Source: DASRFA01 sp035651755 (GTDB lineage: Bacteria; Desulfobacterota; Binatia; UBA12015). Taken from it: a stretch of 64,000 nt of DNA. The number at the start of each line of letters is the position of its first letter. Within the stretch, counting starts at the first letter, position 1. The stretch spans positions 8,404 through 72,403 of the forward strand of contig DASRFA010000046.1 in assembly GCA_035651755.1 (NCBI GenBank). Direction: 5' to 3'. The notes beneath the pieces are model-generated. The model worked only from the letters and a program-made list of their open reading frames with translations. It was not told the origin of the DNA and made no database searches. A program made the position numbers and the translations under genes. Below are positions 1-8,619 of this stretch, in pieces.

Positions 1-2
1 CG

Positions 3-1781
3 ATCATCGCCCACGTCGACCACGGGAAGACCACGCTGGTCGACGCGCTCCTGCGCCAGAGCGGCGTCTTCCGCGCGAACGAGCGCGTCGCCGAGCGGGT
101 CATGGACTCGAACGCGATCGAGCGCGAGCGCGGCCTCACGATCCTCGCGAAGAACACCGCGATCACCTGGAGCGGCGTCCGGATCAACATCGTCGACACC
201 CCCGGCCATGCCGACTTCGGCGGCGAGGTCGAGCGCACGCTCGCGATGGTGGACGGGGTCCTCCTCCTGGTCGACGCGTCGGAAGGGCCGCTCCCGCAGA
301 CGCGCTTCGTCCTTCGGAAGGCGCTCGAGCGCGGCCTCTCGCCGATCGTCTGCATCAACAAGATCGACCGCGCCGACGCCCGCATCGCGGAGGTGCTCGA
401 CGAGGTCTACGGACTCTTCATCGACCTCGACGCGACCGAGGAGCAGCTCGAGTTCCCGGTCGTCTACACGAACGCGCGCGCCGGCACCGCGACCCGCGAC
501 GTGGCCGTCCCCGGCACGGACCTGAAGCCGCTCTTCGAGCTCGTCCTGAGCGACCTCCCCGGTCCCGCCGTCGTCCATGGCGCGCCGACGCAGTTCCAGG
601 CGAACAACCTCGACTACGACGAGTACGTCGGCCGGCTCGCGCTCGGTCGCGTCGTCGCGGGCGAGCTCGCGACCGGCTCGACCTACCTCCTGTGCGGCGC
701 CGCCGGCTCGCCGACGCCCTTTCGCTTGACGAACCTCTACGGCTGGCACGGCCTGAAGCGCATCCCGCTCGAGCGCGCGGCCGCGGGCGACATCGTCGCG
801 ATCGCGGGCGTGGAAGGGATCGAGATCGGCGACACGGTCGCCGACCTCGAGGACCCGCGTCCGCTGCCGCGCCTCCGGGTCGACGAGCCGACGATCGCGA
901 TGGTCTTCGGCGTCAACGCGTCGCCGTGGTCCGGCCGCGAGGGCCAGTGGGTGACGTCGCGGAAGCTCCGCGAGCGGCTCGAGGCCGAGGAGCGGCGGAA
1001 CGTCGCGCTCCGGATCGAGGACACCGAGCAGCCCGACCGGCTCCGGGTCTCCGGGCGCGGCGAGCTCCAGCTCGCGATCCTGATCGAGACCATGCGGCGC
1101 GAGGGCTACGAGCTCGAGGTCTCGAAGCCGACGGTGCTGACGCGCGAGGAGAAGGGCGTCGTGCAGGAGCCGATGGAGATCGCGATCATCGACCTGCCGG
1201 AGGACTTCATCGGCGTCGTCTCGCAGCTCCTCGCGATGCGGAAGGGCGTGATGACCCGGATGTCGCCGCCGGCTTCGGGGCGCGTTCGCCTCGAGTTCCG
1301 CGTGCCTTCGCGCGGTCTCATCGGGTTTCGCTCGCCGTTCCTCACCGACACGCGCGGTACCGGCATCATCAACACCATCTTCGACGGGTGGGGCCCGTGG
1401 TGCGGCGACATCCAGCGGCGCGTGAACGGGGCGATGGTCGCGGATCGAGAGGGCGTCGCGACGCCGTACGCGATCTTCCACCTGCAGGAGCGGGGCGCGA
1501 TGTTCATCGCGCCCGGCACGCGCGTCTACGAGGGCATGGTGATCGGCGAGTACTCGCGCGCCGGCGACCTCGACGTGAACATCGTCCGCGAGAAGAAGCT
1601 CACCAACATCCGCGCCGCCGGCCACGACGAGGCGATCCGCCTGACGCCGCCGAAGCCCGTCGGCCTCGAGGACGCGCTCGACTGGATCGACGACGACGAG
1701 CTCGTCGAGGTGACGCCGCGCTCGATCCGGATCCGGAAGCGGATCCTGCGCCAGGCGCTCCGACCGAAGCGAAAGGCCTGA
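3..1781 (+). CDS. typA: TypA/BipA translational GTPase (5' end outside window)
   Basis: Ribosome-binding GTPase of the EF-G-like translation factor superfamily, linked to ribosome assembly and stress or low-temperature growth. The reading frame is open from base 3, and the first visible residues are the P-loop AHVDHGKTT, so only about the first ten residues are missing. G2 is RGLTI, G3 is DTPGHADFGGE and G4 is NKID. After the G domain come the EF-G-like domain II, domain III and V segments and a Lys/Arg-rich C-terminus typical of BipA. About 592 residues are visible, against a usual length near 600-615. The internal ATG at 102 is not the start, because the P-loop lies upstream of it. The gene converges on the subtilase gene, and a 14-bp palindrome (1780-1793) overlaps the stop codon. 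Confidence 0.96.
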   Translation: MIAHVDHGKTTLVDALLRQSGVFRANERVAERVMDSNAIERERGLTILAKNTAITWSGVRINIVDTPGHADFGGEVERTLAMVDGVLLLVDASEGPLPQTRFVLRKALERGLSPIVCINKIDRADARIAEVLDEVYGLFIDLDATEEQLEFPVVYTNARAGTATRDVAVPGTDLKPLFELVLSDLPGPAVVHGAPTQFQANNLDYDEYVGRLALGRVVAGELATGSTYLLCGAAGSPTPFRLTNLYGWHGLKRIPLERAAAGDIVAIAGVEGIEIGDTVADLEDPRPLPRLRVDEPTIAMVFGVNASPWSGREGQWVTSRKLRERLEAEERRNVALRIEDTEQPDRLRVSGRGELQLAILIETMRREGYELEVSKPTVLTREEKGVVQEPMEIAIIDLPEDFIGVVSQLLAMRKGVMTRMSPPASGRVRLEFRVPSRGLIGFRSPFLTDTRGTGIINTIFDGWGPWCGDIQRRVNGAMVADREGVATPYAIFHLQERGAMFIAPGTRVYEGMVIGEYSRAGDLDVNIVREKKLTNIRAAGHDEAIRLTPPKPVGLEDALDWIDDDELVEVTPRSIRIRKRILRQALRPKRKA

Positions 1782-1808
1782 GCGCCGGCGCTCGCGACGC
1801 GCTCCTCG

Positions 1809-3656
1809 TCACTGGAAGCCGACGATCTGGAAGCTCTGCGTCCCCTTGTTCCACTGGAGGACGGGGCTCGTGCCCGCGAAATCCTGGATCAGGTAGAGAG
1901 TGGAGGGGCCGTCCTGGAGGAAGGGCACGCCGAACGTCGATACCGTGAAGTCGGTCTGGTCGAAGGCCGCGCCATTCGCGTACGCGACGACATGGTGCGG
2001 GCCCGGGCCGAGCAGGCCCATGTTGAAGAGCAGGCCGAAGCCGTTGTGGATCCCGCCATGGCACTCCGGGACGGCCTGCGTGTCGTTGCGCGGCGTTCCG
2101 AAGGCCACCGGAAGGAGCTCCCCGCCGTCGACCTGCACGTGCACCGCATTCACCGTGTCGCCGCACACCCATCCCGAGAACAGGGTGACGCCGCTCACCC
2201 CGCCGCGCGGGTTCTCGAGGACTCCGACGAAGCTCGCTCCGCCGCCTGACGGGAGCGCGTCGAGCGCCTCGAGAATGCGGATCCGCGGCGTCGTCACCAG
2301 GCTGACCGGGTCCTCGAGAGGCACGCCGGTCGTCTGCAGCGCGTCGAGGACCTGGCTCACCGTCGCCGCCGAATTCTTCTGCCTCAGGATTGCCCACGCA
2401 CCCGTCACGTGCGGCGCGGCCATCGACGTGCCGCTCTTCACCCCGAAGCCGCCTCCCGGAAGCGTCGACGTGATGTTCGTCCCGGGGGCGAGCAAGGACA
2501 GGAACGGCGCGGAGTTCGAGAAGACCGAGATCCCGTCGCTCTTCGTCGTCGAGCCCACGCTCACGGCGGACGAGATGCAGCCCGGCGATCCGAGCGCGTC
2601 GGCGTACGCCTCGTTGCCGGCGGACACCACGACCGCGATCCCCACCGAGCGCAGCAGATCGATCGCTGCCTTCTCGGCCTGATGGTCGGCATCGCACTCC
2701 GCCTGCGACGTGTACTTGCCGCCCCCGATGCTCATGTTCACCGCCGCGATCGAAAATGCATCGCGGAGCGCGAACACCCGCTCCATCGCCGCAATGCGGT
2801 CGGAGGCGAGGCTTCGGGCGCACGGGTCCTCGCCGTCGCCGCAGTCGTCCGAGCCGCTGAACTCGCCGAACACCTGCATCGCGATCACGCTCGCCCCCGG
2901 CGCCACGCCCGGAACGTCGGCGTCGCGGCTCGCGGCGATGCCGGCGACGTGCGTCCCGTGCGTGCAGGAGTCCGGCGCGTAGCCGCACGGTGCGGCGGAA
3001 CCGGCCCCGAGCTGGGTCGTTCCGCCATTCGGGCAGCTGCTCTGCGACGAGAAGCATGCCTCGCTCACGACGGCGTCCGCGAGGGCCGGGTGAAAGCGAT
3101 CGACTCCGGTGTCGAGCACGGCGACCGTCTGCCCGCTGCCGTCGAACCCGGCTTGCTGCGCGAGATCGGCCTCGACGACGCCGACGCTCTCGAGGTCCGC
3201 AGGCGGTATCGGACGGTCCTCCTGCACGTTCACGACGAGCGACGAACGCTCGAGCGCGAGCAATGTCTCGGCATCGGCCTTCAGCGCGACGAACGGGATC
3301 GCCGCGAAACGGCGCGCGAGCGTCCAGCCACCGGTTCCCAGCTCAGCGACGAGCTGATTCTGCGCGGTGGCGATCGCGGTGCGCTGCGAAGCGATCGCGT
3401 TCGCACCGGCGACCTCGCCTTCCGGGCGCGTCGGGAGATCGAGCCGCGCGATGATCCGGACCGGCCGGCCCGATTCCGCCTTGCGAAGGGTCGACAAACG
3501 AACCGCGCCCTCGCGCGCGGCCGCTGGCGCGACACCGGCCAGTGCGATGGCCACGGACAGGAAGCCGACGAGAGTGGGGCGCCGGCGGGTCGCTCGCGAC
3601 GTCCGCGGGCGTCGCCTCCATGCCGCTCGGATCGAGCAAACGAGGTCGGTCGTCAT
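1809..3656 (-). CDS. Exported S8 subtilisin-like serine protease
   Basis: Predicted exported peptidase of the subtilase (S8) family, 615 residues. The chosen ATG at 3656 is followed by an Arg-rich n-region and a hydrophobic segment ending in PAAA, a good signal peptide. The frame stays open far upstream, but that part lies antisense to the next gene. The catalytic triad is visible: Asp in AVLDTGVDRFHPAL, His in CTHGTHVAGI, Ser in GTSMAAPHVTGA. An inhibitor-like propeptide segment appears to precede the catalytic domain. The last ~140 residues after the protease core form a separate beta-rich module beginning near VGVLENPRGG and containing SGWVCGD, a pattern I recall from other exported bacterial proteins. 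The gene is divergent from the Cys-rich exported protein at 3763, with ~100 bp between them. Substrate unknown. Confidence 0.9.
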   Translation of the reverse strand: MTTDLVCSIRAAWRRRPRTSRATRRRPTLVGFLSVAIALAGVAPAAAREGAVRLSTLRKAESGRPVRIIARLDLPTRPEGEVAGANAIASQRTAIATAQNQLVAELGTGGWTLARRFAAIPFVALKADAETLLALERSSLVVNVQEDRPIPPADLESVGVVEADLAQQAGFDGSGQTVAVLDTGVDRFHPALADAVVSEACFSSQSSCPNGGTTQLGAGSAAPCGYAPDSCTHGTHVAGIAASRDADVPGVAPGASVIAMQVFGEFSGSDDCGDGEDPCARSLASDRIAAMERVFALRDAFSIAAVNMSIGGGKYTSQAECDADHQAEKAAIDLLRSVGIAVVVSAGNEAYADALGSPGCISSAVSVGSTTKSDGISVFSNSAPFLSLLAPGTNITSTLPGGGFGVKSGTSMAAPHVTGAWAILRQKNSAATVSQVLDALQTTGVPLEDPVSLVTTPRIRILEALDALPSGGGASFVGVLENPRGGVSGVTLFSGWVCGDTVNAVHVQVDGGELLPVAFGTPRNDTQAVPECHGGIHNGFGLLFNMGLLGPGPHHVVAYANGAAFDQTDFTVSTFGVPFLQDGPSTLYLIQDFAGTSPVLQWNKGTQSFQIVGFQ

Positions 3657-3762
3657 GACCGCTATTCGGCGGTTCGGTCGATGGCCCAAAGCCTCGCGCA
3701 TGACCTGGAGCGAGAGCGGGAAAGCGCTTCCCCACGCCTTGCCATGGCGATAGCCTTGCGCG

Positions 3763-4332
3763 ATGCCTTCGCGACGCTCGGGCCGGCGGGCGGTGTGGCT
3801 GGCGGTGCTACTTTCGGCGGCACTCGCGGTCCCCGAGCGCGCGCATGGGCTCGCGTCCGCGATCAACGACCCGCCCGCGAAGGCGACGCACGCGAAGAGG
3901 CGCACGACGCGGAAGGCCTCGACGAATTCGACCGCGGCGAAGAGGGACCGCCGCTCCGCGCGTGCCGAGCCCGCTGCTGCGGCGACGACCACGACGCATG
4001 CAGAGTCGGTCTCCGCTCCCGACCCGCGCGCTCTCGCGCCCGGCTTCGACCCGGCGTGCCCGAGCGGCAAGGTCGCGAGCATCCTCGCGTGCCCCGAGAT
4101 GGTCTGTCCGTGCCAGCGCGGGAGGAACGTCGTCCTCGCGCGCGCGTTCGATCCGCGGACCCGCTGCTGCAACGCGCCTTCGTGCGACGAGATCTGCGCC
4201 CGGCGGAGCCGCTGCCCGCGCTTCGAGTGCCCGTGTGGCGTGCCGGGCGATCGCGCCGCCGCGACCGACGAGGACACGGGCGAGTGCATCACCGACGCGC
4301 GCGAGGTCTGCCGGCGCGCTTGTAACCTCTAG
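3763..4332 (+). CDS. Exported Cys-rich protein, 14 cysteines, function unknown
   Basis: 189 residues. It opens with a signal peptide (MPSRRSGRRAVWLAVLLSAA, then a small-residue cleavage region near AHG). A Lys/Arg/Thr/Ala-rich low-complexity linker of about 60 residues follows. The last ~95 residues contain 14 cysteines, including CPCQR, RCC and two PC pairs, consistent with a disulfide-rich extracytoplasmic domain. I do not recognise the family. It is transcribed away from the exported subtilase and ends 18 bp before the converging HIT-like gene. Codon use is GC3-rich like the neighbours. The exported nature is well supported; the function is not. Confidence 0.72.
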   Translation: MPSRRSGRRAVWLAVLLSAALAVPERAHGLASAINDPPAKATHAKRRTTRKASTNSTAAKRDRRSARAEPAAAATTTTHAESVSAPDPRALAPGFDPACPSGKVASILACPEMVCPCQRGRNVVLARAFDPRTRCCNAPSCDEICARRSRCPRFECPCGVPGDRAAATDEDTGECITDAREVCRRACNL

Positions 4333-4350
4333 GCTCCCAGGCGGGCCCGG

Positions 4351-4680
4351 CTAGGCCGCGCCCGGCCCGGACGCAGCCGGCGGCCACCAGCGCGGCCGCG
4401 CGCGCAGGTGCACGTGGTAGTGCTCCGGGATCTGGCGCATGCGGTCGTCGAAGGAGAGGTCGCCGAGGCCGAGCGCGCGGCCGACGAGGGCGAGCGCCTC
4501 GGTCATGATGCGTTTCTCCTCCTCGCTCACCTGGCTCCGATGCTCGGCGAGCACGGCCATCGGCGTGTCGCAGGAGTCGCAGTCGAGGATGGTGAAGGGC
4601 AGGGGATCGAAGAACTGAGCGTACCAGCGCGTCGAGCGGACCAGCGCGCAGAGCTCGCACCCGCGGGCGGCTTCGCTCAC
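4351..4680 (-). CDS. Small HIT-like protein with two CxxC motifs
   Basis: 109 residues from a GTG start. The GTG overlaps the TGA stop of the upstream monooxygenase gene (bases 4677-4680), which implies translational coupling. The C-terminal half carries H87-Y-H89-V-H91-L followed closely by PRW. This matches the His-x-His-x-His triad plus PR of histidine-triad nucleotide hydrolases/transferases. Upstream, the stretch around PMAVLAEHRSQVSEEEK looks like the usual HIT segment before the catalytic helix. C8xxC11 and C34xxC37 could bind zinc, as in some HIT members. It is shorter than most HIT proteins, and the canonical Asn-rich region is weak, so it may be a divergent or noncanonical member. 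The family call is from motif reading, and the substrate is unknown. Confidence 0.68.
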   Translation of the reverse strand: MSEAARGCELCALVRSTRWYAQFFDPLPFTILDCDSCDTPMAVLAEHRSQVSEEEKRIMTEALALVGRALGLGDLSFDDRMRQIPEHYHVHLRARPRWWPPAASGPGAA

Positions 4681-5681
4681 GACCCGACGAGCTCTCCGAG
4701 CGCGCGCTCGAGCTCCGCCTCCGATCGGGTCTGCACGCTCACGTTGTGCATGTCCACGCCGGCCTTCGACTCCGCGTCGAGGCGGGCGGTGCACTCGGAG
4801 ATCGTGCCGACCGTCGTCACCTGGTCGACGAGCTCGTCGGGGACGGCGTCGATGCCGGCCTCGCTGCCGCGCTCGCTCCACGCCTTCCGGACGGCGGCGA
4901 CCGCGTCGCCGTGCCCGAAGCGCTCGAGCTGCGCGCCGTAGAAGGTCCCCATGCGCGCGATGTAGAACGCGAGCGTCCCGGCCGCTTGGCGGCGCGCGCG
5001 CTTCGGGTCCTCGAGCGCGACCACGACGCGGTCGGGCGAACGCACCTGGACGGCGTTCGCGGGGCGGCCGGCGTCGGTCACGAGCTTCCGGAAGGCCGCG
5101 ATCTCGCGCGCCAGCACGGGCTCGGGGATCATGATCGGCATCCAGCCGTCGCAGAGCTCGGCGGTGAGGCGGAGCGCGTTCGGGTTGAGGGACGCGAGCC
5201 AGACCGGGATGTGCTTTCGCACCGTCTCGAAGCGGAGCGTGAAGCCGCGCTCCAGCTGGAAGAGGCGGCCGCGGTGGCGGAGCGGGGTGCCGGAGATCAG
5301 CGTGTTGAAGATCTCGATGGTCTCTCGCAGGCGCGCGAGCGTCGGCTTGAACGGCACGCCGTGGAAGTGCTCGATGACCTGCGGGCCGCTCGTGCCGAAC
5401 CCCGCGACGGCGCGACCGCCGGAGAGCTCGTCCAGCGTCGCGAAGTGCTGCGCGAGCGCGGCCGGCGTCCGGGAGTACACGTTCACGATCCCGGTGCCGA
5501 GCTGGATGCGGCGGGTGCGGTCGGCGAGGAGCGCGAGCAGGCTGAACGCGTCGCGGCCCCATGCCTCCGCGACCCAGACGGTGTCGACGCCGACCTCGTC
5601 GGCGATCTGGACCTGTCGGAAGAGCTTGTCGCGGTCGGTCAGGTTCTGCCAGTCGAGCGTGATGCAGATGCGGCGCGCCAT
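4677..5681 (-). CDS. LLM-class (luciferase-like) flavin-dependent oxidoreductase
   Basis: 334-residue TIM-barrel flavoprotein of the bacterial luciferase-like superfamily, which uses FMN or F420. The N-terminal strand-loop IADEVGVDTVWVAEAWGRDAF, the RIQLGTGIVNVYSRTPA motif and the GRAVAGFGTSGPQ motif are typical of the methylene-tetrahydromethanopterin-reductase-like branch. Whether it uses FMN or F420 cannot be told from sequence alone. It is cytoplasmic, with no signal peptide. It is the first gene of a two-gene minus-strand unit with the HIT-like gene, overlapping by GTGA. It is divergent from the exported cyclophilin, with ~146 bp between. The start ATG at 5681 fits the first beta strand (MARRICITLDW). 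Confidence 0.9.
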   Translation of the reverse strand: MARRICITLDWQNLTDRDKLFRQVQIADEVGVDTVWVAEAWGRDAFSLLALLADRTRRIQLGTGIVNVYSRTPAALAQHFATLDELSGGRAVAGFGTSGPQVIEHFHGVPFKPTLARLRETIEIFNTLISGTPLRHRGRLFQLERGFTLRFETVRKHIPVWLASLNPNALRLTAELCDGWMPIMIPEPVLAREIAAFRKLVTDAGRPANAVQVRSPDRVVVALEDPKRARRQAAGTLAFYIARMGTFYGAQLERFGHGDAVAAVRKAWSERGSEAGIDAVPDELVDQVTTVGTISECTARLDAESKAGVDMHNVSVQTRSEAELERALGELVGS

Positions 5682-5827
5682 CGCGCCGTCATAGGTCGGG
5701 AGCAGCCCCGTGACAATGGAAGCCGGTGGTCCGACGCGTCGGCGGAACGTCGCCCGCGTCGCGTTGACCGCGAGCCGGTCCGATCGCTAAAGCCCGCCGG
5801 CACGCTCGATCAGAGGGAGACAATCCG

Positions 5828-6484
5828 ATGAGAACCCGCCTCGCCGCCGTCGCGTCCGTCGCCGTGTCGCTGCTCTTCGCCCTCTCGGCGCGGGCCGCCG
5901 ATCCGACGCCCGCCGCCGGAGCCGCGAAGGCGACGAAGGGGAGTGCGCCGATGGCAACGAAGGATGCCGGGACCACCGACAGGAACCCGGTGGTCGTGAT
6001 CGCGACGTCGCTCGGGAACATCGAGGTCGAGCTCTATCCCAAGCAGGCGCCGGAATCCGTCAAGAACTTCCTCTCGTACGCCGAGAGCGGCCAGTACGAC
6101 GGGACGATCTTCCACCGCGTCATCAAGGACTTCATGATCCAGGGCGGCGGCATGACGCCCGACATGAAGCAGAAGCCGACCAAGGCGCCCATCAAGAACG
6201 AGGCCGACAACGGCCTCAAGAATTCCCTCGGCACGATCGCGATGGCGCGGACGAGCGACCCCGACAGCGCGACGGCGCAGTTCTTCATCAACACGAAGGA
6301 CAACGCCTTCCTCGACTTCAAGTCGAAGACGCCGCAGGGGTGGGGCTACGCGGTCTTCGGGAAGGTCACCTCGGGCATGGACGTCGTCCGGAAGATCGAG
6401 GCGGTGTCGACGACGAACAAGGGGATGCACCAGGACGTGCCGTCGGAGCCGGTCGTCATCAAGAGCGTGACCGTGAAGAAGTAG
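5828..6484 (+). CDS. Exported cyclophilin-type peptidyl-prolyl isomerase
   Basis: 218 residues. A Sec-type signal peptide (MRTRLAAVASVAVSLLFALS..ARA) is followed by an Ala/Pro/Lys-rich linker of ~30 residues. The cyclophilin domain runs from about residue 55 to the end. Family motifs include IFHRVIKDFMIQGG, with the active-site Arg and Phe, AQFFINTKDN, and GYAVFGKVTSGMDVV. It catalyses cis-trans isomerisation of prolyl bonds, here probably in the periplasm, where it would help folding of exported proteins. A Shine-Dalgarno-like AGGGAGA lies about 8 bases before the ATG. It appears monocistronic. GC-rich inverted repeats follow the stop codon (about 6486-6530) and may end transcription. Confidence 0.95.
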   Translation: MRTRLAAVASVAVSLLFALSARAADPTPAAGAAKATKGSAPMATKDAGTTDRNPVVVIATSLGNIEVELYPKQAPESVKNFLSYAESGQYDGTIFHRVIKDFMIQGGGMTPDMKQKPTKAPIKNEADNGLKNSLGTIAMARTSDPDSATAQFFINTKDNAFLDFKSKTPQGWGYAVFGKVTSGMDVVRKIEAVSTTNKGMHQDVPSEPVVIKSVTVKK

Positions 6485-6586
6485 CGCGGCGTCGGCCCGC
6501 GCCGCCGTGCCCCCGGCTGCCCGGCGCGCCGCGGCAAGTGGAATCCTTTTGACCGGGAGCCGGGACCCCTCGTATTTTCCCGGGCC

Positions 6587-8596
6587 ATGCTCTCGAAGAC
6601 CCCTGGTGTTCGTCTCGCGCGGCGAGCGCGTCGCTGGATCGGAATCGGCGCCGCCGTCGCCTGGCTCGGCGTGGCCGCCTGCGGCGGCTCTGGATCCGGC
6701 GGATCGACGATCGACGTGACCGCGCCGAACGCCGATCGCTGCGAGATCCTCGATCCCGACCACTGCCTGCTGCCGTTCCCGAGCGACGCGCTCACGGTCG
6801 CGGACGCGGCGACCGACACGGGCCGGCGGGTCGCGTTCCACGCCGAGTCGATGCCCGCGAACGCGAGCGGCGTGCACGTCGATCCGACCGAGTGGAACCG
6901 GAACGACGGCTTCAGCCCGGGAGCGCAGATCACGCTCGTCGTCCCGGGCCTCGACCCCGGGCGCTCCGGCCTTCCTCCCGTGACCGACATCGCCCGCTCG
7001 CTCGATCCCGACTCGTCGCTCGTCCTCCTCGACGCGGACACCGGCGAGCGCGTGATCGCGTTCGCCGAGCTCGACGCGCACGCGACCGACCCCGCGCGGA
7101 AGGCGCTGCTCGTCCATCCCGCGCGGAACCTGCGCGAGGGGCACCGCCACGTCGTCGCGCTTCGCCGCCTCGTGGACGCGGACGGCGCCGACATCGCGCC
7201 GTCCGACGTCTTCCGCGCCTACCGCGACCGCCTGCGGACCCGCGACGACGCGATCGAGGCGCGCCGCCCGGAGATGGAGCGCATCTTCGACGACCTCTCG
7301 CGCGCCGGCGTCGGCCGGAGCGACCTCTACCTCGCATGGGACTTCACGGTCGCGAGCGAGCGCTCGCTCTCCGAGCGCCTGCTCCACATCCGCGACGACG
7401 CGTTCGCGACGCTCGGCGACGCGGCGCCCGGGTTCACGGTCACGAGCACGTCCGATCAGGGAGTCGCGCACGTCGTGAGCGGGACCTTCCAGGTGCCGCG
7501 CTACTTGACGGGCGACGGAAAGCCGGGATCCGTCTTCAACGACCAGGGCGCCGACTCGCTGCCCGCGCAGAATGGCCTCCAGACGGCGAACTTCGTCTGC
7601 ACCGTGCCGTCGTCCGCGAGCGCGGCGAATCCGGCGCGGGTCGCGCTCTACGGCCACGGCCTCCTCGGGACCGCGAGCCAGGTCGTCGGCGTCGGCCTCG
7701 CCGGGGCGCTCGTGAACGTCGCCTTCTGCGCGACCGACTGGATCGGCATGGCGGCGGAGGACGTTCCGAACGCGGTCGCGATCCTGCAGGACCTCGGCAA
7801 GTTCCGGAGCCAGGCCGACCGCCTCCAGCAGGGTCACCTGAACTTCCTCTTCCTCGGCCGTCTCATGCGCCACCCGCAGGGCCTCGGCAGCGACCCCGCC
7901 TTCCAGCGCGACGGCGCGTCGGTCCTCGACGGCAGCGACGTCTTCTTCCTCGGCGCGAGCCAGGGCGGAGTGCTCGGCGGCGGGACGACCGCGGTCGCGC
8001 AGGACTGGACGCGGGCCGTGCTCGCGGTCGGGGCGTCGAACTACAGCCTCCTCATCCCGCGCAGCGTCGACTTCGACGAGTTCGATCCGATCCTGGCGTC
8101 GGCGTACCCGGATCCGCTCGACCGCCGCCTCGGCTTCGGGATCATCCAGATGCTGTGGGACCGCGGCGAGTCCAATGCGTACCTCCAGCACCTGACCGCC
8201 GATCCGTACCACGACACGCCCGTCCACGACGTGCTGTACTTCGAGGCGTTCGCGGACCACCAGGTCGCGAACGTCGGCACCGAGGTCGCGTCGCGCACGA
8301 TCGGAGCGCGCCTGCGACAGCCGGCGCTCCGCCCCGGACGGGCGTCGGCGGTCGAGCCCTACTACGGGCTCGAGCCCGTGCCGTCGTATCCCTATCCCGG
8401 GTCGGCGCTCATCGTGTGGGACTTCGGGACGCCGCCGCCGCCGGTCGAGAACCTGCCGCCGCGGGAAGGCGATGACCCGCACGGCAAGGCGGGCGACGTG
8501 CCGGCGGTGCTCGCGCTGGTCTCGGAGTACCTGAAGACCGGCGGCGGGCTCGTCGACGTGTGCGGAGGCGAGCCATGCGTGACGCTGGATCAGTGA
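6587..8596 (+). CDS. Lipoprotein with alpha/beta-hydrolase-like fold
   Basis: 669 residues. The N-terminus is a lipoprotein signal with lipobox LGVAAC (Cys32) followed by Gly/Ser-rich residues. The mature protein has a beta-rich N-terminal half. Its C-terminal half contains an oxyanion-type strand-loop YGHGLLG and a nucleophile elbow FLGASQGG, the G-x-S-x-G-G pattern of serine hydrolases. A possible His is in FEAFADHQV. Large outer-envelope hydrolase lipoproteins of this shape occur in deltaproteobacterial genomes, but the substrate is unknown. The stop TGA at 8594-8596 overlaps a possible GTG start of the next gene, so the two lipoproteins are probably co-transcribed. The catalytic assignment is inference from motifs. 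Confidence 0.82.
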   Translation: MLSKTPGVRLARRARRWIGIGAAVAWLGVAACGGSGSGGSTIDVTAPNADRCEILDPDHCLLPFPSDALTVADAATDTGRRVAFHAESMPANASGVHVDPTEWNRNDGFSPGAQITLVVPGLDPGRSGLPPVTDIARSLDPDSSLVLLDADTGERVIAFAELDAHATDPARKALLVHPARNLREGHRHVVALRRLVDADGADIAPSDVFRAYRDRLRTRDDAIEARRPEMERIFDDLSRAGVGRSDLYLAWDFTVASERSLSERLLHIRDDAFATLGDAAPGFTVTSTSDQGVAHVVSGTFQVPRYLTGDGKPGSVFNDQGADSLPAQNGLQTANFVCTVPSSASAANPARVALYGHGLLGTASQVVGVGLAGALVNVAFCATDWIGMAAEDVPNAVAILQDLGKFRSQADRLQQGHLNFLFLGRLMRHPQGLGSDPAFQRDGASVLDGSDVFFLGASQGGVLGGGTTAVAQDWTRAVLAVGASNYSLLIPRSVDFDEFDPILASAYPDPLDRRLGFGIIQMLWDRGESNAYLQHLTADPYHDTPVHDVLYFEAFADHQVANVGTEVASRTIGARLRQPALRPGRASAVEPYYGLEPVPSYPYPGSALIVWDFGTPPPPVENLPPREGDDPHGKAGDVPAVLALVSEYLKTGGGLVDVCGGEPCVTLDQ

Positions 8597-8619
8597 GCGA
8601 CGGCGTGCCGGCGGCGCGC

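Noticed and set aside
1780..1793. GAGCGCCGGCGCTC palindrome as a typA terminator
   Set aside because: It has no loop and no T-run, so it is weak as a terminator; only mentioned with typA.
692..1948. Long Arg/Ala-rich frame on the plus strand inside typA
   Set aside because: It overlaps a clear GTPase gene in another frame and shows only the Arg/Ala/Gly-rich composition typical of shadow frames in GC-rich DNA.
3657..4292. N-terminal extension of the subtilase frame to 4292
   Set aside because: The extra part lies antisense to the Cys-rich exported gene and has no protein features, while ATG 3656 gives a good signal peptide.
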